Part shown: positions 41,417 to 50,914 of the stretch, piece after piece
How the letters are laid out: every line of letters starts with the position of its first letter
Numbering within the stretch: the first letter of the stretch is position 1
Source: JAVJSU01 sp040219275
Lineage (GTDB): Bacteria > Chloroflexota > Anaerolineae > Aggregatilineales > Phototrophicaceae
NCBI GenBank assembly: GCA_040219275.1
Contig: JAVJSU010000007.1
Location: 62,001-126,000 of the forward strand
Reading direction: 5' to 3'
DNA length: 64,000 nucleotides
Translations under genes and position numbers: made by a program
The notes under the pieces: model-generated
The model's input: the letters and a program-made list of their open reading frames with translations, nothing else
The model's database searches: none
What the model was told of the DNA's origin: nothing

Positions 41417-42691
41417 CTAACTATCCAGCGGATTGCACGGGTTTGGATCAAGCGCGAACGCCGTTTCTTCTATAGACCGGAACGGGATAAACACATCGCC
41501 ACAATATTTGGGCATCAGCGACAAGGCACGGAATGCGTTGCGTAGATCAATCCCTTCTGGATCATTGATCGACCACCAGTATTGTTCGTCATCCTCTGTC
41601 CATGCAGGGTCAGCGAAGTAAATCGCTACCACCAGGCCGACCCACGGTCGCCACTCTTCAGCGATCATCAAATACGCATCCCAGAGCATCGCGCCCTGCG
41701 TATCGTTGTCCACCGCGAACCAATGATTGGGACTGTCCGGACGTGGATCGGTTGTATATCCCATTTCCAGAATTGCCATTTGTCGCCCTGCATCGCCGTT
41801 TTCTACCATGATGCGCCGCAAATCCTCAATCCGGCGGAAGGCAGACCAGCGACCACGTCCATCTGCTTCGGCATCATCCGGTCCATAGGCCGGTTCGGTG
41901 TATCCGGGGACGTGTGCGCCGACGACATCGACATAACGCTGAAAATCCGCGTCGTAGAGTGCCTGTAAATAGAGGTCGTCACGGTGGGCGCGTGCGTTTT
42001 GGTCGCCCGTTGGTGAAAGTCCCGGCGAGATGATAATGGCTTGCGGATCAACTGCACGGATTTCATCGCTACAACGGCGCAAAAGCTCGACAAATTCGCC
42101 CGCGTTGGGTTCGCTCCCGCCCCATTCTCGCGAGAGGTTTGGCTCATTCCAGATTTGATAGGCGGAGATGCGTCCGGCATAGCGAGTGGCGACGGTACGA
42201 CAGAAATTCGCCCAATTGTCCAGATTCTCCGCCGGAGCGTCCACATAAGCGTCACTTTCATTGTGCGGCGGCAAATTCGGGTGCGCCCAATCCGGTGCAT
42301 CACTTAAGCGGGCGACCAGTTGTAAATTCCGCGCCTCGAGTTGGTCAAGGATGCGATCTGCATTTTCAAAGTGCCATTCGCCCTGATTTGGCTCGATGTC
42401 TTGCCATGCGAAGGTCTGCTTGATGTGCGTAAATGAAATCAGGCGCGTCCAATCCAGATGGGTGCCTGCAAAACCGGTATCCCACCAGATGAAGGTCTGC
42501 ACGCCATAAGTCAGTGAGGTAAAGGGTGGATTTTCAATCGCGTCGGCTCTGAAGGGATCGCTGTTGTCGTCGCGGTTGGAAATCACAAAGGCGATGCCAC
42601 CGATAACGACCAGAACAATCAAACCTGTGAGGAAGGCAAGCATTTTTGTCCGTGTGCTCGCCGTTTGGAGTTGGCTACGTACTTGTTTCAA
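41417..42691 (-). CDS. Membrane-anchored glycoside-hydrolase-like (GH5/GH39 clan A) protein
   Basis: 424 residues. The apparent TTG start has a weak ribosome site; an ATG 48 nt later is an alternative. One N-terminal membrane helix (~18-40) is followed by an extracytoplasmic (β/α)8 domain: 'IKQTFAWQDIEPNQGEWHFENADRILDQL', the acid/base 'YQIWNEPNLSREWGG', and a likely nucleophile Glu in 'AILEMGYTTD'. Clan GH-A enzymes cleave β-linked polysaccharides. The closing part has two Cys (near 'KYCGDVF' and 'PNPCNP'). It lies beside the alditol-oxidase gene, convergent. Confidence 0.85.
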   Translation of the reverse strand: MKQVRSQLQTASTRTKMLAFLTGLIVLVVIGGIAFVISNRDDNSDPFRADAIENPPFTSLTYGVQTFIWWDTGFAGTHLDWTRLISFTHIKQTFAWQDIEPNQGEWHFENADRILDQLEARNLQLVARLSDAPDWAHPNLPPHNESDAYVDAPAENLDNWANFCRTVATRYAGRISAYQIWNEPNLSREWGGSEPNAGEFVELLRRCSDEIRAVDPQAIIISPGLSPTGDQNARAHRDDLYLQALYDADFQRYVDVVGAHVPGYTEPAYGPDDAEADGRGRWSAFRRIEDLRRIMVENGDAGRQMAILEMGYTTDPRPDSPNHWFAVDNDTQGAMLWDAYLMIAEEWRPWVGLVVAIYFADPAWTEDDEQYWWSINDPEGIDLRNAFRALSLMPKYCGDVFIPFRSIEETAFALDPNPCNPLDS

Positions 42692-42810
42692 TGAATTCTA
42701 ACCATCTGTTACCAATAAAGAGTGCGTATCATAGCATTGAAAAAATCGAATTTACAGGTGGTTAAGCAGGCGTTATCCCTACGTGTCAGGTCGGGCAGGA
42801 GGTGACTATG

Positions 42811-43815
42811 TCAGCGTTGGGAATAGTTTCCCGGAGTAACCGTTACGATAGTGTTATTATCTTCGCCATATGCAAGCTGGATTCCATCAGGACTCCAATC
42901 CACTGTAAAGTAGTCAAAGTCATTGACGTTGTTGGTCATAATAGTATCTAAATTCTGACCTGTAGCGGCATCCCAGATTTTTATTTCACCGCCATAAGAG
43001 GCGCTAGCGAGTTGATTGGTACTCGACCATGCTAATGACATGATCTGTACTTCATGTGCGGCAGGTATCCTTAGAATCTCGGTACTTGTATTGACATCCC
43101 AAACTGCAATATCGAAATCGAGATCTGGATTTGCGGCATACGACATATTCGGGACTTCAGCAATTGCCAACATAGAATTATCTGGACTCCATGCAATTGT
43201 AATTGCTGGATTTCCAGTCCCTATCGAATATAAATCAAACACTTGATTATAAGGAATTGCCAAAGATGGATCAAACAGGGCAACACCAACGAGAGCATTA
43301 CTCACAGCCAATTCCTGGTTATTTCTCCAGTCAATGGTTCCACTGAGACCTACCGGATGTTGGTATAATCGTTGAAAGGTCTGTGCATCCCAAATCTGCA
43401 CTAATCCGAAACCATCCGGTGCTGAGTCAAGAGAAGCCATGAATTGATTATTTGGACTCCAACTGACCGCAGTCAAGATATACTCAGGTTCAAGCAATTT
43501 CGCAATAAGGTTTCCACTAGTTACATCCCATATGCGAAGGTTCGTATCTGCGCTGGTTGCTATAATCTGTGTGCTTGTAGAATTCCAATCAACTGCATAA
43601 ACATCCCCATTGGAACCTAGCAGTGTTCGAATTAGAACATGAGTCTGACTATCAAATATGCCTACAAAACCATCCTCTCCCACAGCTGCAATCATATTAC
43701 CATCCGGACTCCATGCAACAGAAATTATTCCTATAGGGTCAATTTCTTGTGCATCGCTGTAATTTGGCAAGAGGAACAATGTGAACAGAAGTAATGCTGT
43801 GATGTGCTTAACCAT
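42811..43815 (-). CDS. Secreted WD40-repeat protein 1
   Basis: 334 residues from the ATG at 43815 (AAGGA 8 nt upstream), which begins a signal peptide 'MVKHITALLLFTLFLLPNYSDAQ'. About six to seven WD40 blades follow, each with 'W-SPD/N-x-AS/IA' and '-I-IWD' signatures. It is predicted to fold as an extracytoplasmic β-propeller for protein binding. The gene is visibly AT-richer than the neighbouring glycosidase gene. A similar gene lies 31 nt upstream on the same strand, so the two are probably cotranscribed duplicates. Confidence 0.85.
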   Translation of the reverse strand: MVKHITALLLFTLFLLPNYSDAQEIDPIGIISVAWSPDGNMIAAVGEDGFVGIFDSQTHVLIRTLLGSNGDVYAVDWNSTSTQIIATSADTNLRIWDVTSGNLIAKLLEPEYILTAVSWSPNNQFMASLDSAPDGFGLVQIWDAQTFQRLYQHPVGLSGTIDWRNNQELAVSNALVGVALFDPSLAIPYNQVFDLYSIGTGNPAITIAWSPDNSMLAIAEVPNMSYAANPDLDFDIAVWDVNTSTEILRIPAAHEVQIMSLAWSSTNQLASASYGGEIKIWDAATGQNLDTIMTNNVNDFDYFTVDWSPDGIQLAYGEDNNTIVTVTPGNYSQR

Positions 43816-43846
43816 ATGAGTTTTCCTTGACCATGTTTTCACAGCG

Positions 43847-44827
43847 TTATTCTTCGCTTGAGCTTGCGTTCGTGGTGATGCCTATGTCTGATGTGGGAAT
43901 AATCTCCCACAATGGGGTAGTCGTGTCGCGGGGAATTCCCGTATATGCGAGTTGTGAACCGTCCGGACTCCACTCCACATTTGTTACCTGACCGGAAAAT
44001 TCTATTGTTGTTATAAGTTGCTCTCTCTGTGTATCCCATATCGTAACATTTCCATCAGCTCCACCAGTTGCCAAGTGTACACCATCGGGATGCCAATCCA
44101 GACTAAATACCGCTTCAGAATAATTTTGTGCAATAAAATCACTCAATAGTGTCCCATTTGTTTCATCCCAAATCTGAACTCTTCCAAATTGAGTTCCGCT
44201 TGCAATCAAGTGGTTGTTATAGTTAGATGCCACATCGATTATATAGGAACTTGCTATCCCAATACGTCCTAATCGATTCCCGCTCGTGTCAATTAAATCC
44301 ATGCCACTTGCAAATCCGACAGCCAAATTCTCCCCATACCAATCGAAGTCGCTCACTTCAAATGATCCACCAGACGAGCGTGTTAACAGATTTTCACCTG
44401 TAGACGTATTCCAGATATATAAAGTCCCACCTTGTTGTGCTAATCCAGCCAACCGAGTATTGTCTGAATTCCAATTAATTGTATGAACTCTCCCATCTTC
44501 TTCGATATTAATTGTTCTTATAATGTCCCATGTAGTTGTGTTCCAGATATAAATGTGATTGTCTCCGGCAACAGCGGCTAAAAGATCACCCTCAGGACTC
44601 CAATCGACATCGTTGGCAAAAGAATCATTCGGAATTTGTAGCGTATGATTCAGACTTCCATCTAATCCATTTCGGATTTCAATAACACCGCTACGAAATC
44701 CAATAGCAAGATTCTGCCCGTCTGGACTCCACGATAAGCGTGTACCCCAATCCTCAACATCTTGACTGTAAACAGGCAAAAAGAAGCAAAGCAGTATCAC
44801 GACCCCCACAAAAAATTTCATCATCAA
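43847..44827 (-). CDS. Secreted WD40-repeat protein 2
   Basis: 326 residues with signal peptide 'MMMKFFVGVVILLCFFLPVYSQ' and about six to seven WD40 blades ('RLSWSPDGQNLAIGF', 'VDWSPEGDLLAAVAGDNHIYIWN', 'LDWHPDGVHLATGGADGNVTIWD', 'VEWSPDGSQLAYTG'). Related to the downstream gene by architecture and blade sequence. One of three adjacent ATG codons is the start; the ribosome site is weak. AT-rich for the region. Partner unknown. Confidence 0.85.
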   Translation of the reverse strand: MMMKFFVGVVILLCFFLPVYSQDVEDWGTRLSWSPDGQNLAIGFRSGVIEIRNGLDGSLNHTLQIPNDSFANDVDWSPEGDLLAAVAGDNHIYIWNTTTWDIIRTINIEEDGRVHTINWNSDNTRLAGLAQQGGTLYIWNTSTGENLLTRSSGGSFEVSDFDWYGENLAVGFASGMDLIDTSGNRLGRIGIASSYIIDVASNYNNHLIASGTQFGRVQIWDETNGTLLSDFIAQNYSEAVFSLDWHPDGVHLATGGADGNVTIWDTQREQLITTIEFSGQVTNVEWSPDGSQLAYTGIPRDTTTPLWEIIPTSDIGITTNASSSEE

Positions 44828-44870
44828 GCATCACTCACAATTTAGACGAACATCTGGAAGTTACCATAAA

Positions 44871-44904
44871 AAAAGCGCACAGACACTACGGAGTCTATGC
44901 GCTT
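44871..44904 (-). terminator. Intrinsic terminator after the UDP-GlcNAc 2-epimerase gene
   Basis: On the minus strand arms AAGCGCA-AGAC and GTCT-TGCGCTT with a short loop lead into seven T. Confidence 0.8.
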
Positions 44905-44927
44905 CGACGATGATTTTGCGTTGGCTA

Positions 44928-46016
44928 TTACGCGATGAAGTGATAGCCGAGGATGATTTTGGCAACCGCACGGCTGACGTTCGGAACGAGATATTCCGGC
45001 GGTGATTCCCACGCGTTGCCCGTCATCAGCGCAACTTTAACGGCACGGAGCAGATCGTCTTTATCACCACCTGCGAGGATATTACTGCCTGCCTCGATGG
45101 TTTCTGCACGTTCGGTCACATCACGGATGGCGACGCTCGGCACGTTGAAAATCGCGCATTCTTCTTGCACCGTGCCACTATCGCTGATGACGCAATAGGC
45201 GGTTTTCTCTAGCTTGACGAAATCAAAGAACGGCAGGGGATCCAACAATTTGAGGTGGGTGTTATCAATATCAATGTTGAATTGTTCGATCTTGTTGCGG
45301 GTGCGCGGATGCACGCTGACGATCACCGGTTTATCATAGGTCTTGCCCACGGACTGCAAGCCATCAATCAACCCGCGTAGGCGCTCTTCTTCATCGACAT
45401 TTTCTGCACGGTGCATCGTCACGAGGAAGAACTCGCCCTGAGTGACCCCCAATTGTGCCAGCACATCACTGCCGTCGATGCCGTCTTTATAATGATCCAA
45501 TACCTCAAAAATGGGGTTGCCGGTCACGTAGATGCGGTGGCGTTCGATGCCTTCGCGCACAAGATTGTCCTTGCTCCGGTGCGTATAGGGCATGAGGATG
45601 TCGCTACTATGATCGACGATGCGACGGTTGATTTCTTCCGGCACTCGGTCATCATAACAGCGGTTACCGGCTTCCATATGAAACACCGGAATGCCCATGC
45701 GCTTGGCGATAATTGCGCCGAGTGCGCTGTTGGTATCTCCGAGCGCGAGAAAACGATCCGGTTTTTCCTCCCGTAAAACGCGCTCCGTGCCGACGAGAAT
45801 CTGCCCGATTTGATCGGCAAACGACGCGGTACGCACTTGCAAATAATGATCGGCTTCGCGCACGTCGAGTTGCTGGAAGAACACATCGTTCAGGTTGAAG
45901 TCAAAGTTTTGTCCGGTATGGACGAGCACATGATCGCACAGGTCATCTAGCACATCAATGATGCGGCTGAGGCGGATAATTTCAGGTCGGGTTCCGAGTA
46001 ATGTCAGGACTTTCAT
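44928..46016 (-). CDS. Non-hydrolysing UDP-N-acetylglucosamine 2-epimerase (WecB/FnlC/WbvD class)
   Basis: 362 residues. Family motifs: 'LLGTRPEIIRLSRII', 'VHTGQNFD', 'LALGDTNSALGAIIAKRMGIPVFHMEAGNR', 'PEEINRRIVDHSSD', 'VTMHRAENVD', 'VSVHPRTRNKIE', 'ISDSGTVQEECAIFNVPSVAIRDVTERAETIEAG'. These enzymes invert C2 of UDP-HexNAc in the cytoplasm. With the FnlA/CapE-like and RmlD-like genes at 52.7-54.6 kb it is better explained as the last step of UDP-L-QuiNAc or UDP-L-FucNAc synthesis than as a general WecB. Single-gene unit, divergent from the glycosyltransferase cluster. Confidence 0.92.
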   Translation of the reverse strand: MKVLTLLGTRPEIIRLSRIIDVLDDLCDHVLVHTGQNFDFNLNDVFFQQLDVREADHYLQVRTASFADQIGQILVGTERVLREEKPDRFLALGDTNSALGAIIAKRMGIPVFHMEAGNRCYDDRVPEEINRRIVDHSSDILMPYTHRSKDNLVREGIERHRIYVTGNPIFEVLDHYKDGIDGSDVLAQLGVTQGEFFLVTMHRAENVDEEERLRGLIDGLQSVGKTYDKPVIVSVHPRTRNKIEQFNIDIDNTHLKLLDPLPFFDFVKLEKTAYCVISDSGTVQEECAIFNVPSVAIRDVTERAETIEAGSNILAGGDKDDLLRAVKVALMTGNAWESPPEYLVPNVSRAVAKIILGYHFIA

Positions 46017-46350
46017 GAGAATTCGGTGCGGGGCAGAACGTCAGTGGCAATACACCAAAAGCAGACGGTCAAGATCAGCACGCACCATCGCTCCTTTATG
46101 GATTGTCGAATACAAAATGATGGGCATGATACCCGTCATGGGTGGCACAAACAGGCGATGAATTGGCAAATTAGGTTTCGCTGAGTGAGTTTACACGAGG
46201 GCAACTGCAAAGTAAAGTCGTCGCGGTGATGCACCGCACATGCTCGCTAAATTTGGTCTGGCAATTTTCGCCCGATACCATATCATAGCTTGGTATGCTC
46301 GATTCATTTCTCTACTTTCATCTTTAGGTTTCATGCGGATAAATGGCATT
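46017..46350. other. Intergenic region between the 2-epimerase and the glycosyltransferase cluster
   Basis: 334 nt holding the divergent promoters of the epimerase gene and the glycosyltransferase run. An open frame extends into it from the first GT2 gene, but its hydrophobic residues do not align with the second GT2 copy. I see no terminator, repeat or RNA gene. Confidence 0.6.
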
Positions 46351-47322
46351 ATGACAGCAGAAGATCACATGAAAAAACCGCTGGTGACGGTCATTACACC
46401 CACCTATAATCGGGCTGATCTGCTGGCAGAAACGATTGATAGTGTGCTGTCTCAAGATTATGCGAATATCGAATATCTTGTGCTGGACGATGGCTCTAAA
46501 GATGACACTGTGGAGTTACTCAAAACCTACGATGATCCGCGCCTAAAGTGGGAAAGCCACGCCAATATGGGGGAAGCCAACACGGTCAACAAAGCGTTTG
46601 AGATGGCGCGTGGCGAGTTTGTCATCGTGGTGAATTCAGATGATCCTATTTTGCCGGGCTTGCTGAGCGAATCCGTTACTTATTTGCTGGCACATCCTGA
46701 CGTGTGGGTGACCTATCCTGATTGGGTAATGATTGACGATCAATCAAAATCCATTAAAACGATGACCGTGTATGAATATCCGTATGAAAATATGTTGCGC
46801 TATCATCATTGTCCGCCTGGTCCGGGTGCAATGTTCCGGCGCGATGCGTTGGATGCTGGCATTCGGCGTGACGGTCACTGGCGCTATGTGAGCGATTATG
46901 AATTCTGGCTCAAGGTCGGCTTACATGGTAGGCTGGCGCGGCTTCCAAAATCGCTGGCTACATGGCGCTCTCATGCAGGTGGTGCGAGTACTGCCTTTGC
47001 GAACACCTCTATGGCAGATGAGCATGTGAATGTGGTCAAAGCCTATTTTGAGCGTCCGGACGTTCCGGCAAAAGTCCAACAGGTCAAACGGGAGGCGATC
47101 TGTAATGCCTATTATATCGCCGCGATTATTTGTTTACCAAAGGAGCGTCATGCCGCCCGTGTGAATTTCTTGCGCTCGATTTTTACGATGCCCTTCGCGC
47201 CCATCAAATATCCCATGTTTCAGCGTAATTGGCGCATGATGTTGCGGATTATGTTGTTACCCCGCTGGTTAGAAACGCAATTGCGACGGTTTAAGAAAAT
47301 CCTAAAAAGGCAGACCGCATGA
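46351..47322 (+). CDS. Family 2 glycosyltransferase, copy 1 of a duplicated pair
   Basis: 323 residues from the ATG at 46351 (an ATG at 46369 is also possible). GT-A fold motifs: 'VTVITPTYNRADLLAETIDSVLSQDY', 'LVLDDGSKDDTVELL', the DxD-like 'VIVVNSDDPI', then 'SDYEFWLKVGLHG' and 'LATWRSHAGG'. GT2 enzymes transfer a sugar from a nucleotide donor to a growing lipid- or protein-linked glycan. Its stop overlaps the next start in ATGA. A very similar gene lies at 48545. Confidence 0.93.
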   Translation: MTAEDHMKKPLVTVITPTYNRADLLAETIDSVLSQDYANIEYLVLDDGSKDDTVELLKTYDDPRLKWESHANMGEANTVNKAFEMARGEFVIVVNSDDPILPGLLSESVTYLLAHPDVWVTYPDWVMIDDQSKSIKTMTVYEYPYENMLRYHHCPPGPGAMFRRDALDAGIRRDGHWRYVSDYEFWLKVGLHGRLARLPKSLATWRSHAGGASTAFANTSMADEHVNVVKAYFERPDVPAKVQQVKREAICNAYYIAAIICLPKERHAARVNFLRSIFTMPFAPIKYPMFQRNWRMMLRIMLLPRWLETQLRRFKKILKRQTA

Positions 47323-48530
47323 AGAAAATACTGTTCGTGGGCATGGCGCAAAGCGTCCATCTACAACGTTGGATATCTCAATTGGAAGGTCAAGATTGGG
47401 AGATTCACTTGTTTCCAAGCATCGATGACGGGCTGATTCATACGGGGTTTCGCCATATTACCGTCTATCATTCTATTTTTACGCCACAACCGGATATTGA
47501 TAGCTCAGTTAAGGAACGTGGGTTACGCATCGGTATTCCGGGGCAACGCACACCGAAGGGTTCGCCATTCTGGTTTTTGTCTCGTCTGTTGAATGTGATT
47601 CGATCACGCCTGAACCCGAATTATCGCCAGGATGATCTGCGCCGGATTATCAAGCGAATTCAACCGGATATTGTGCATTCAGTGGAGTTTCAACAGGCGG
47701 GATATATAACTTTAAAGATCAAAAAACAATTGGGCGATCAATTCCCGACATGGATCGCTACCAATTACGGGAGTGACATTTACCTCTTCGGACGATTAGC
47801 AGAACATCGTGAAAGAATTCGGGAAATTCTGGAATTGTGTGATTATTATGATTGCGAGTGTGAACGGGACGTGACCATTGCACAGGAAATGGGATTACGC
47901 GGTGAGGTGATTCGCCCGGTGTTTCCCAATTCAGGAGGCTTTAATATGGAGGAGTTTGACGAATCTTCCCGTCAAGAACCCGTATCCTCACGCAAGCAGA
48001 TCATTTTGAAGGGGTATCAACACTTTGCCGGACGTGCATTGGTTGCATTGCAGGCATTTGCGCGCTGTGTGGATATTTTGCAAGACTATACCATTGTCAT
48101 TTATTCCGCCCATCCCGATGTACAGATCGCCGCTGAATTATTAGAACAGGACACGGGACTCAAGATCAAACTTTTGCCGCCGGCTTCTCATGAAGATATT
48201 TTGCGCGAGTTTGGTAAGTCACGGATTTACATCGGTCTAAGTATTTCTGACGCGATCAGTACCTCCATGCTGGAGGCAATGACGATGGGCGCTTTTCCGA
48301 TCCAATCGAATACCGCTTGCGCTGATGAGTGGGTGACTGATGGTGAAACCGCGCTGATTATCCCGCCAGAAGATGTCGATGTACTCGTAAACGCAATACG
48401 CACCGCGCTGGATGATGATGCGCTTGTAGATAACGCGGCTAAAATCAACCTCCAAACAGCCCGTGATCGGTTGGATAACGTCAACATCAGACCACAAATT
48501 GTTGATATTTATCGTAAAATTTTGGGCTAG
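47319..48530 (+). CDS. GT4-like (GT-B) glycosyltransferase, copy 1
   Basis: 403 residues. It begins 'MKKILFVGMAQSVHLQRWISQLE', typical of the GT-B N-terminal domain. The C-terminal nucleotide-sugar site includes 'GKSRIYIGLSISDAISTSMLEAMTMGAFPIQSNTACADEWV', an E-x7-E type region. It overlaps the preceding GT2 gene by 4 nt, so the two are translated together. The paralogue at 49501 has the same length and opening. Confidence 0.9.
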   Translation: MKKILFVGMAQSVHLQRWISQLEGQDWEIHLFPSIDDGLIHTGFRHITVYHSIFTPQPDIDSSVKERGLRIGIPGQRTPKGSPFWFLSRLLNVIRSRLNPNYRQDDLRRIIKRIQPDIVHSVEFQQAGYITLKIKKQLGDQFPTWIATNYGSDIYLFGRLAEHRERIREILELCDYYDCECERDVTIAQEMGLRGEVIRPVFPNSGGFNMEEFDESSRQEPVSSRKQIILKGYQHFAGRALVALQAFARCVDILQDYTIVIYSAHPDVQIAAELLEQDTGLKIKLLPPASHEDILREFGKSRIYIGLSISDAISTSMLEAMTMGAFPIQSNTACADEWVTDGETALIIPPEDVDVLVNAIRTALDDDALVDNAAKINLQTARDRLDNVNIRPQIVDIYRKILG

Positions 48531-48544
48531 GCTAAGGATCAACC

Positions 48545-49504
48545 ATGGGAGCTAATCAGCCCTTAATCACCGTTATCACACCGACCTATAATCGGGCAGA
48601 TCTGCTGGCAGAAACGATTGATAGTGTGCTGTCTCAGGATTATGAAAACTTTGAGTATTTGGTTTTGGATGATGGTTCAACGGATAATACGGTTGAATTA
48701 CTCAAACGCTATGATGACCCGCGCCTAAAGTGGGAAAGCCACGCTAATATGGGCGAAGCCCGTACTGTGAACAAGGGTTTGGATATGGCACAGGGTGATT
48801 TCATCCTTGTGGTCAATTCAGATGATCCCATTTTCCCGGGTTTGATCAGAGAATCAGTGAATTATTTGCTGGCGCATCCTGATGTATGGGTGACCTATCC
48901 TGATTGGATGATGATTGACGATCATTCGCAACCCATCGAAGCCAGGACCGTGTTTGAGTATCCGTATGAAAATATGTTGCGCTATCATCATTGCCCGCTT
49001 CAATCCGGTGCAATTTTTCGGCGTAACATTCTAGATTTCAATATTCGTAGAAATACACGCTGGCGTTTTGTCAGTGATTATGAATTTTGGCTTAACGTTG
49101 GCTTGCATGGGAAAATGGTCAGGTTACCTCAGGTATTAGCCACGTGGCGGTCTCATACAGGGGGTGCGAGTTCCGCTTATGCCAATAGGTCTATGGCAGA
49201 AGAGCATGTTGATGTGGTAAAGGATTACTTTCAACGTACTGACATCCCATCTTATGTAAGAGAAGTCAAACGAGAGGCAATTTGTAATGCTTATTATGTA
49301 GGTGGAATAATCTGCTTATTGAACGAGCGCCACATAGCACGACTTTATTTCCTTAAATCTATACTCGTAATGCCCTTTGCCCCGCTTCAGTATCCCGTGT
49401 TCCGGCGGAATTGGATGATGATGTTACGGGTTATCTTACTGCCTAAGTGGTTAGAGACCCAGCTAAGGCGTTTGAAGAAAACAATCAAAAGGCAGAAAGC
49501 ATGA
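48545..49504 (+). CDS. Family 2 glycosyltransferase, copy 2 of the duplicated pair
   Basis: 319 residues, AAGGA before the ATG. It shares the opening 'VITPTYNRADLLAETIDSV' and almost every motif with the gene at 46351 ('NMGEARTVNKG', 'VVNSDDPIFPGL', 'SDYEFWLNVGLHG'). At the DNA level several stretches near the 5' end are nearly identical between copies, while the 3' halves diverge more. The acceptor or donor may therefore differ. It overlaps the next gene by 4 nt, as in copy 1. Confidence 0.93.
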   Translation: MGANQPLITVITPTYNRADLLAETIDSVLSQDYENFEYLVLDDGSTDNTVELLKRYDDPRLKWESHANMGEARTVNKGLDMAQGDFILVVNSDDPIFPGLIRESVNYLLAHPDVWVTYPDWMMIDDHSQPIEARTVFEYPYENMLRYHHCPLQSGAIFRRNILDFNIRRNTRWRFVSDYEFWLNVGLHGKMVRLPQVLATWRSHTGGASSAYANRSMAEEHVDVVKDYFQRTDIPSYVREVKREAICNAYYVGGIICLLNERHIARLYFLKSILVMPFAPLQYPVFRRNWMMMLRVILLPKWLETQLRRLKKTIKRQKA

Positions 49505-50724
49505 AGAAAATTTTATTTGTAGGTATGGCGCAAAGTGTCCATCTGCAACGCTGGATTTCTCAGATTGAAGATCAGGGTTGGGAGATTCATTTATTCCCAA
49601 GCATGGATATAGGCTTTGTGCATCCCAACATGCGGCATGTCATAGTTCACCATTCAATTTATGCGCCACAGCCAGATCTTCATGAAAGTGTAAAAGAACG
49701 CGGTTTACGTATTGGTATTCCCTTCGTGCGCCAGCGGTTGTCACGCACATTTCGCCTCATCTCACGGGGTTTAACTATTTTTCGTTCTCACATCTCTCCA
49801 GTTTATCGTGTTAATGCTCTTGAACGTGTCATTAAGAGGGTTAAACCAGATGTTGTTCATGCGGTGGAATTTCAACACGGCGCTTATCTTGCGTTGCAGG
49901 TTAAAGAAAGAATGGGCGATCAATTCCCGCCTTGGATGGTGACCAATTACGGTAATGATATTTTCCTTTTCGGTCGTTTAGCAGAACATCAGGCAAGGGT
50001 AAAAGCTGTTCTCGAACACTGTGATTATTATACGAGTGAGTGTGAACGTGATGTAGATCTAGCGCGAACAATGGGGTTGCAAGGCAAAGTTATGCCTGTA
50101 GTGCCCAATGTTGGAGGTGTTGATCAAGCATACCTATCAACTATTCCGCGGGTTGATCCACCTTCTATCAGGCGACAGATTATGTTGAAAGGGTATCAGC
50201 ATTTTTCTGGTAGGGCACTTAATGGTTTGCAAGCAATAAGACAATGCGCAGATATCTTACATGATTATCACTTCTTAATTTATTCGGCTTCTCATGATGT
50301 AAAAGTTGCAGTTGAATTATGCCGGCAAGATACGGGATTACAGATTGAGCTAATGCCCACTTTATCTCATCAAGAAATGTTAGAGCAATTCGGTAAATCT
50401 CGTATATATATGGGATTGAGTATTTCTGATGGGATCAGCATATCTTCGTTAGATGCGCTCGTTATGGGTGCACTACCTATTCAGTCGTTTACGGCGTGTT
50501 CCGATGAATGGTTGGAGAATGGAATTTCTGGCTTGATAGTCCCTCCAGAAGATGTGAATGCAATTGCTGAAGCGCTTCGTCACGCGGTTGAGGATGATGC
50601 ATTTGTGGACCATGCCGCTGAAATTAATAAGCAAACAACCCTTGTTCGGCTCAATAAAGAAGAAATTCAAACAAAAATCGTTGGTATGTATCAGCAAGTT
50701 TTCGATGAGACTCAGCACGAATGA
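49501..50724 (+). CDS. GT4-like (GT-B) glycosyltransferase, copy 2
   Basis: 407 residues from the ATG at 49501 in an ATGA overlap; a start 54 nt upstream would disagree with copy 1. It opens 'MKKILFVGMAQSVHLQRWISQIE', the same 20-odd residues as copy 1 with one change. The C-terminal site is 'GKSRIYMGLSISDGISISSLDALVMGALPIQSFTACSDEWL'. It is noticeably AT-richer than copy 1, and the Glu of 'MLEAM' in copy 1 is Asp ('SLDAL') here. Confidence 0.9.
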   Translation: MKKILFVGMAQSVHLQRWISQIEDQGWEIHLFPSMDIGFVHPNMRHVIVHHSIYAPQPDLHESVKERGLRIGIPFVRQRLSRTFRLISRGLTIFRSHISPVYRVNALERVIKRVKPDVVHAVEFQHGAYLALQVKERMGDQFPPWMVTNYGNDIFLFGRLAEHQARVKAVLEHCDYYTSECERDVDLARTMGLQGKVMPVVPNVGGVDQAYLSTIPRVDPPSIRRQIMLKGYQHFSGRALNGLQAIRQCADILHDYHFLIYSASHDVKVAVELCRQDTGLQIELMPTLSHQEMLEQFGKSRIYMGLSISDGISISSLDALVMGALPIQSFTACSDEWLENGISGLIVPPEDVNAIAEALRHAVEDDAFVDHAAEINKQTTLVRLNKEEIQTKIVGMYQQVFDETQHE

Positions 50725-50914
50725 TAGATTTCTTTTTAGGTATTACTTCGGTTACTTAAATGATAAACTGATTCTAATGAAGACTGTTGTACGCTCTGGA
50801 AATATGGTATGTTGTTGCATCTTGAGCCAATTTACCGAAATTTACGCCCGCTCTAAAATCATACAAATGGTTGAAGCAGGGTAGGTTTAACACGCAATCA
50901 AAGGATCAAACACC

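Noticed and set aside
42811..44827. Recurrent GGACTCCA words about 100-130 nt apart
   Set aside because: They encode the WSPD motif of successive WD40 blades on the minus strand, not a CRISPR array or binding-site array.
49447..49500. N-terminal extension of the second GT4 gene into the GT2 gene
   Set aside because: The first copy starts at the ATGA overlap with the same MKKILFVGMAQ opening, so the upstream residues are not used.
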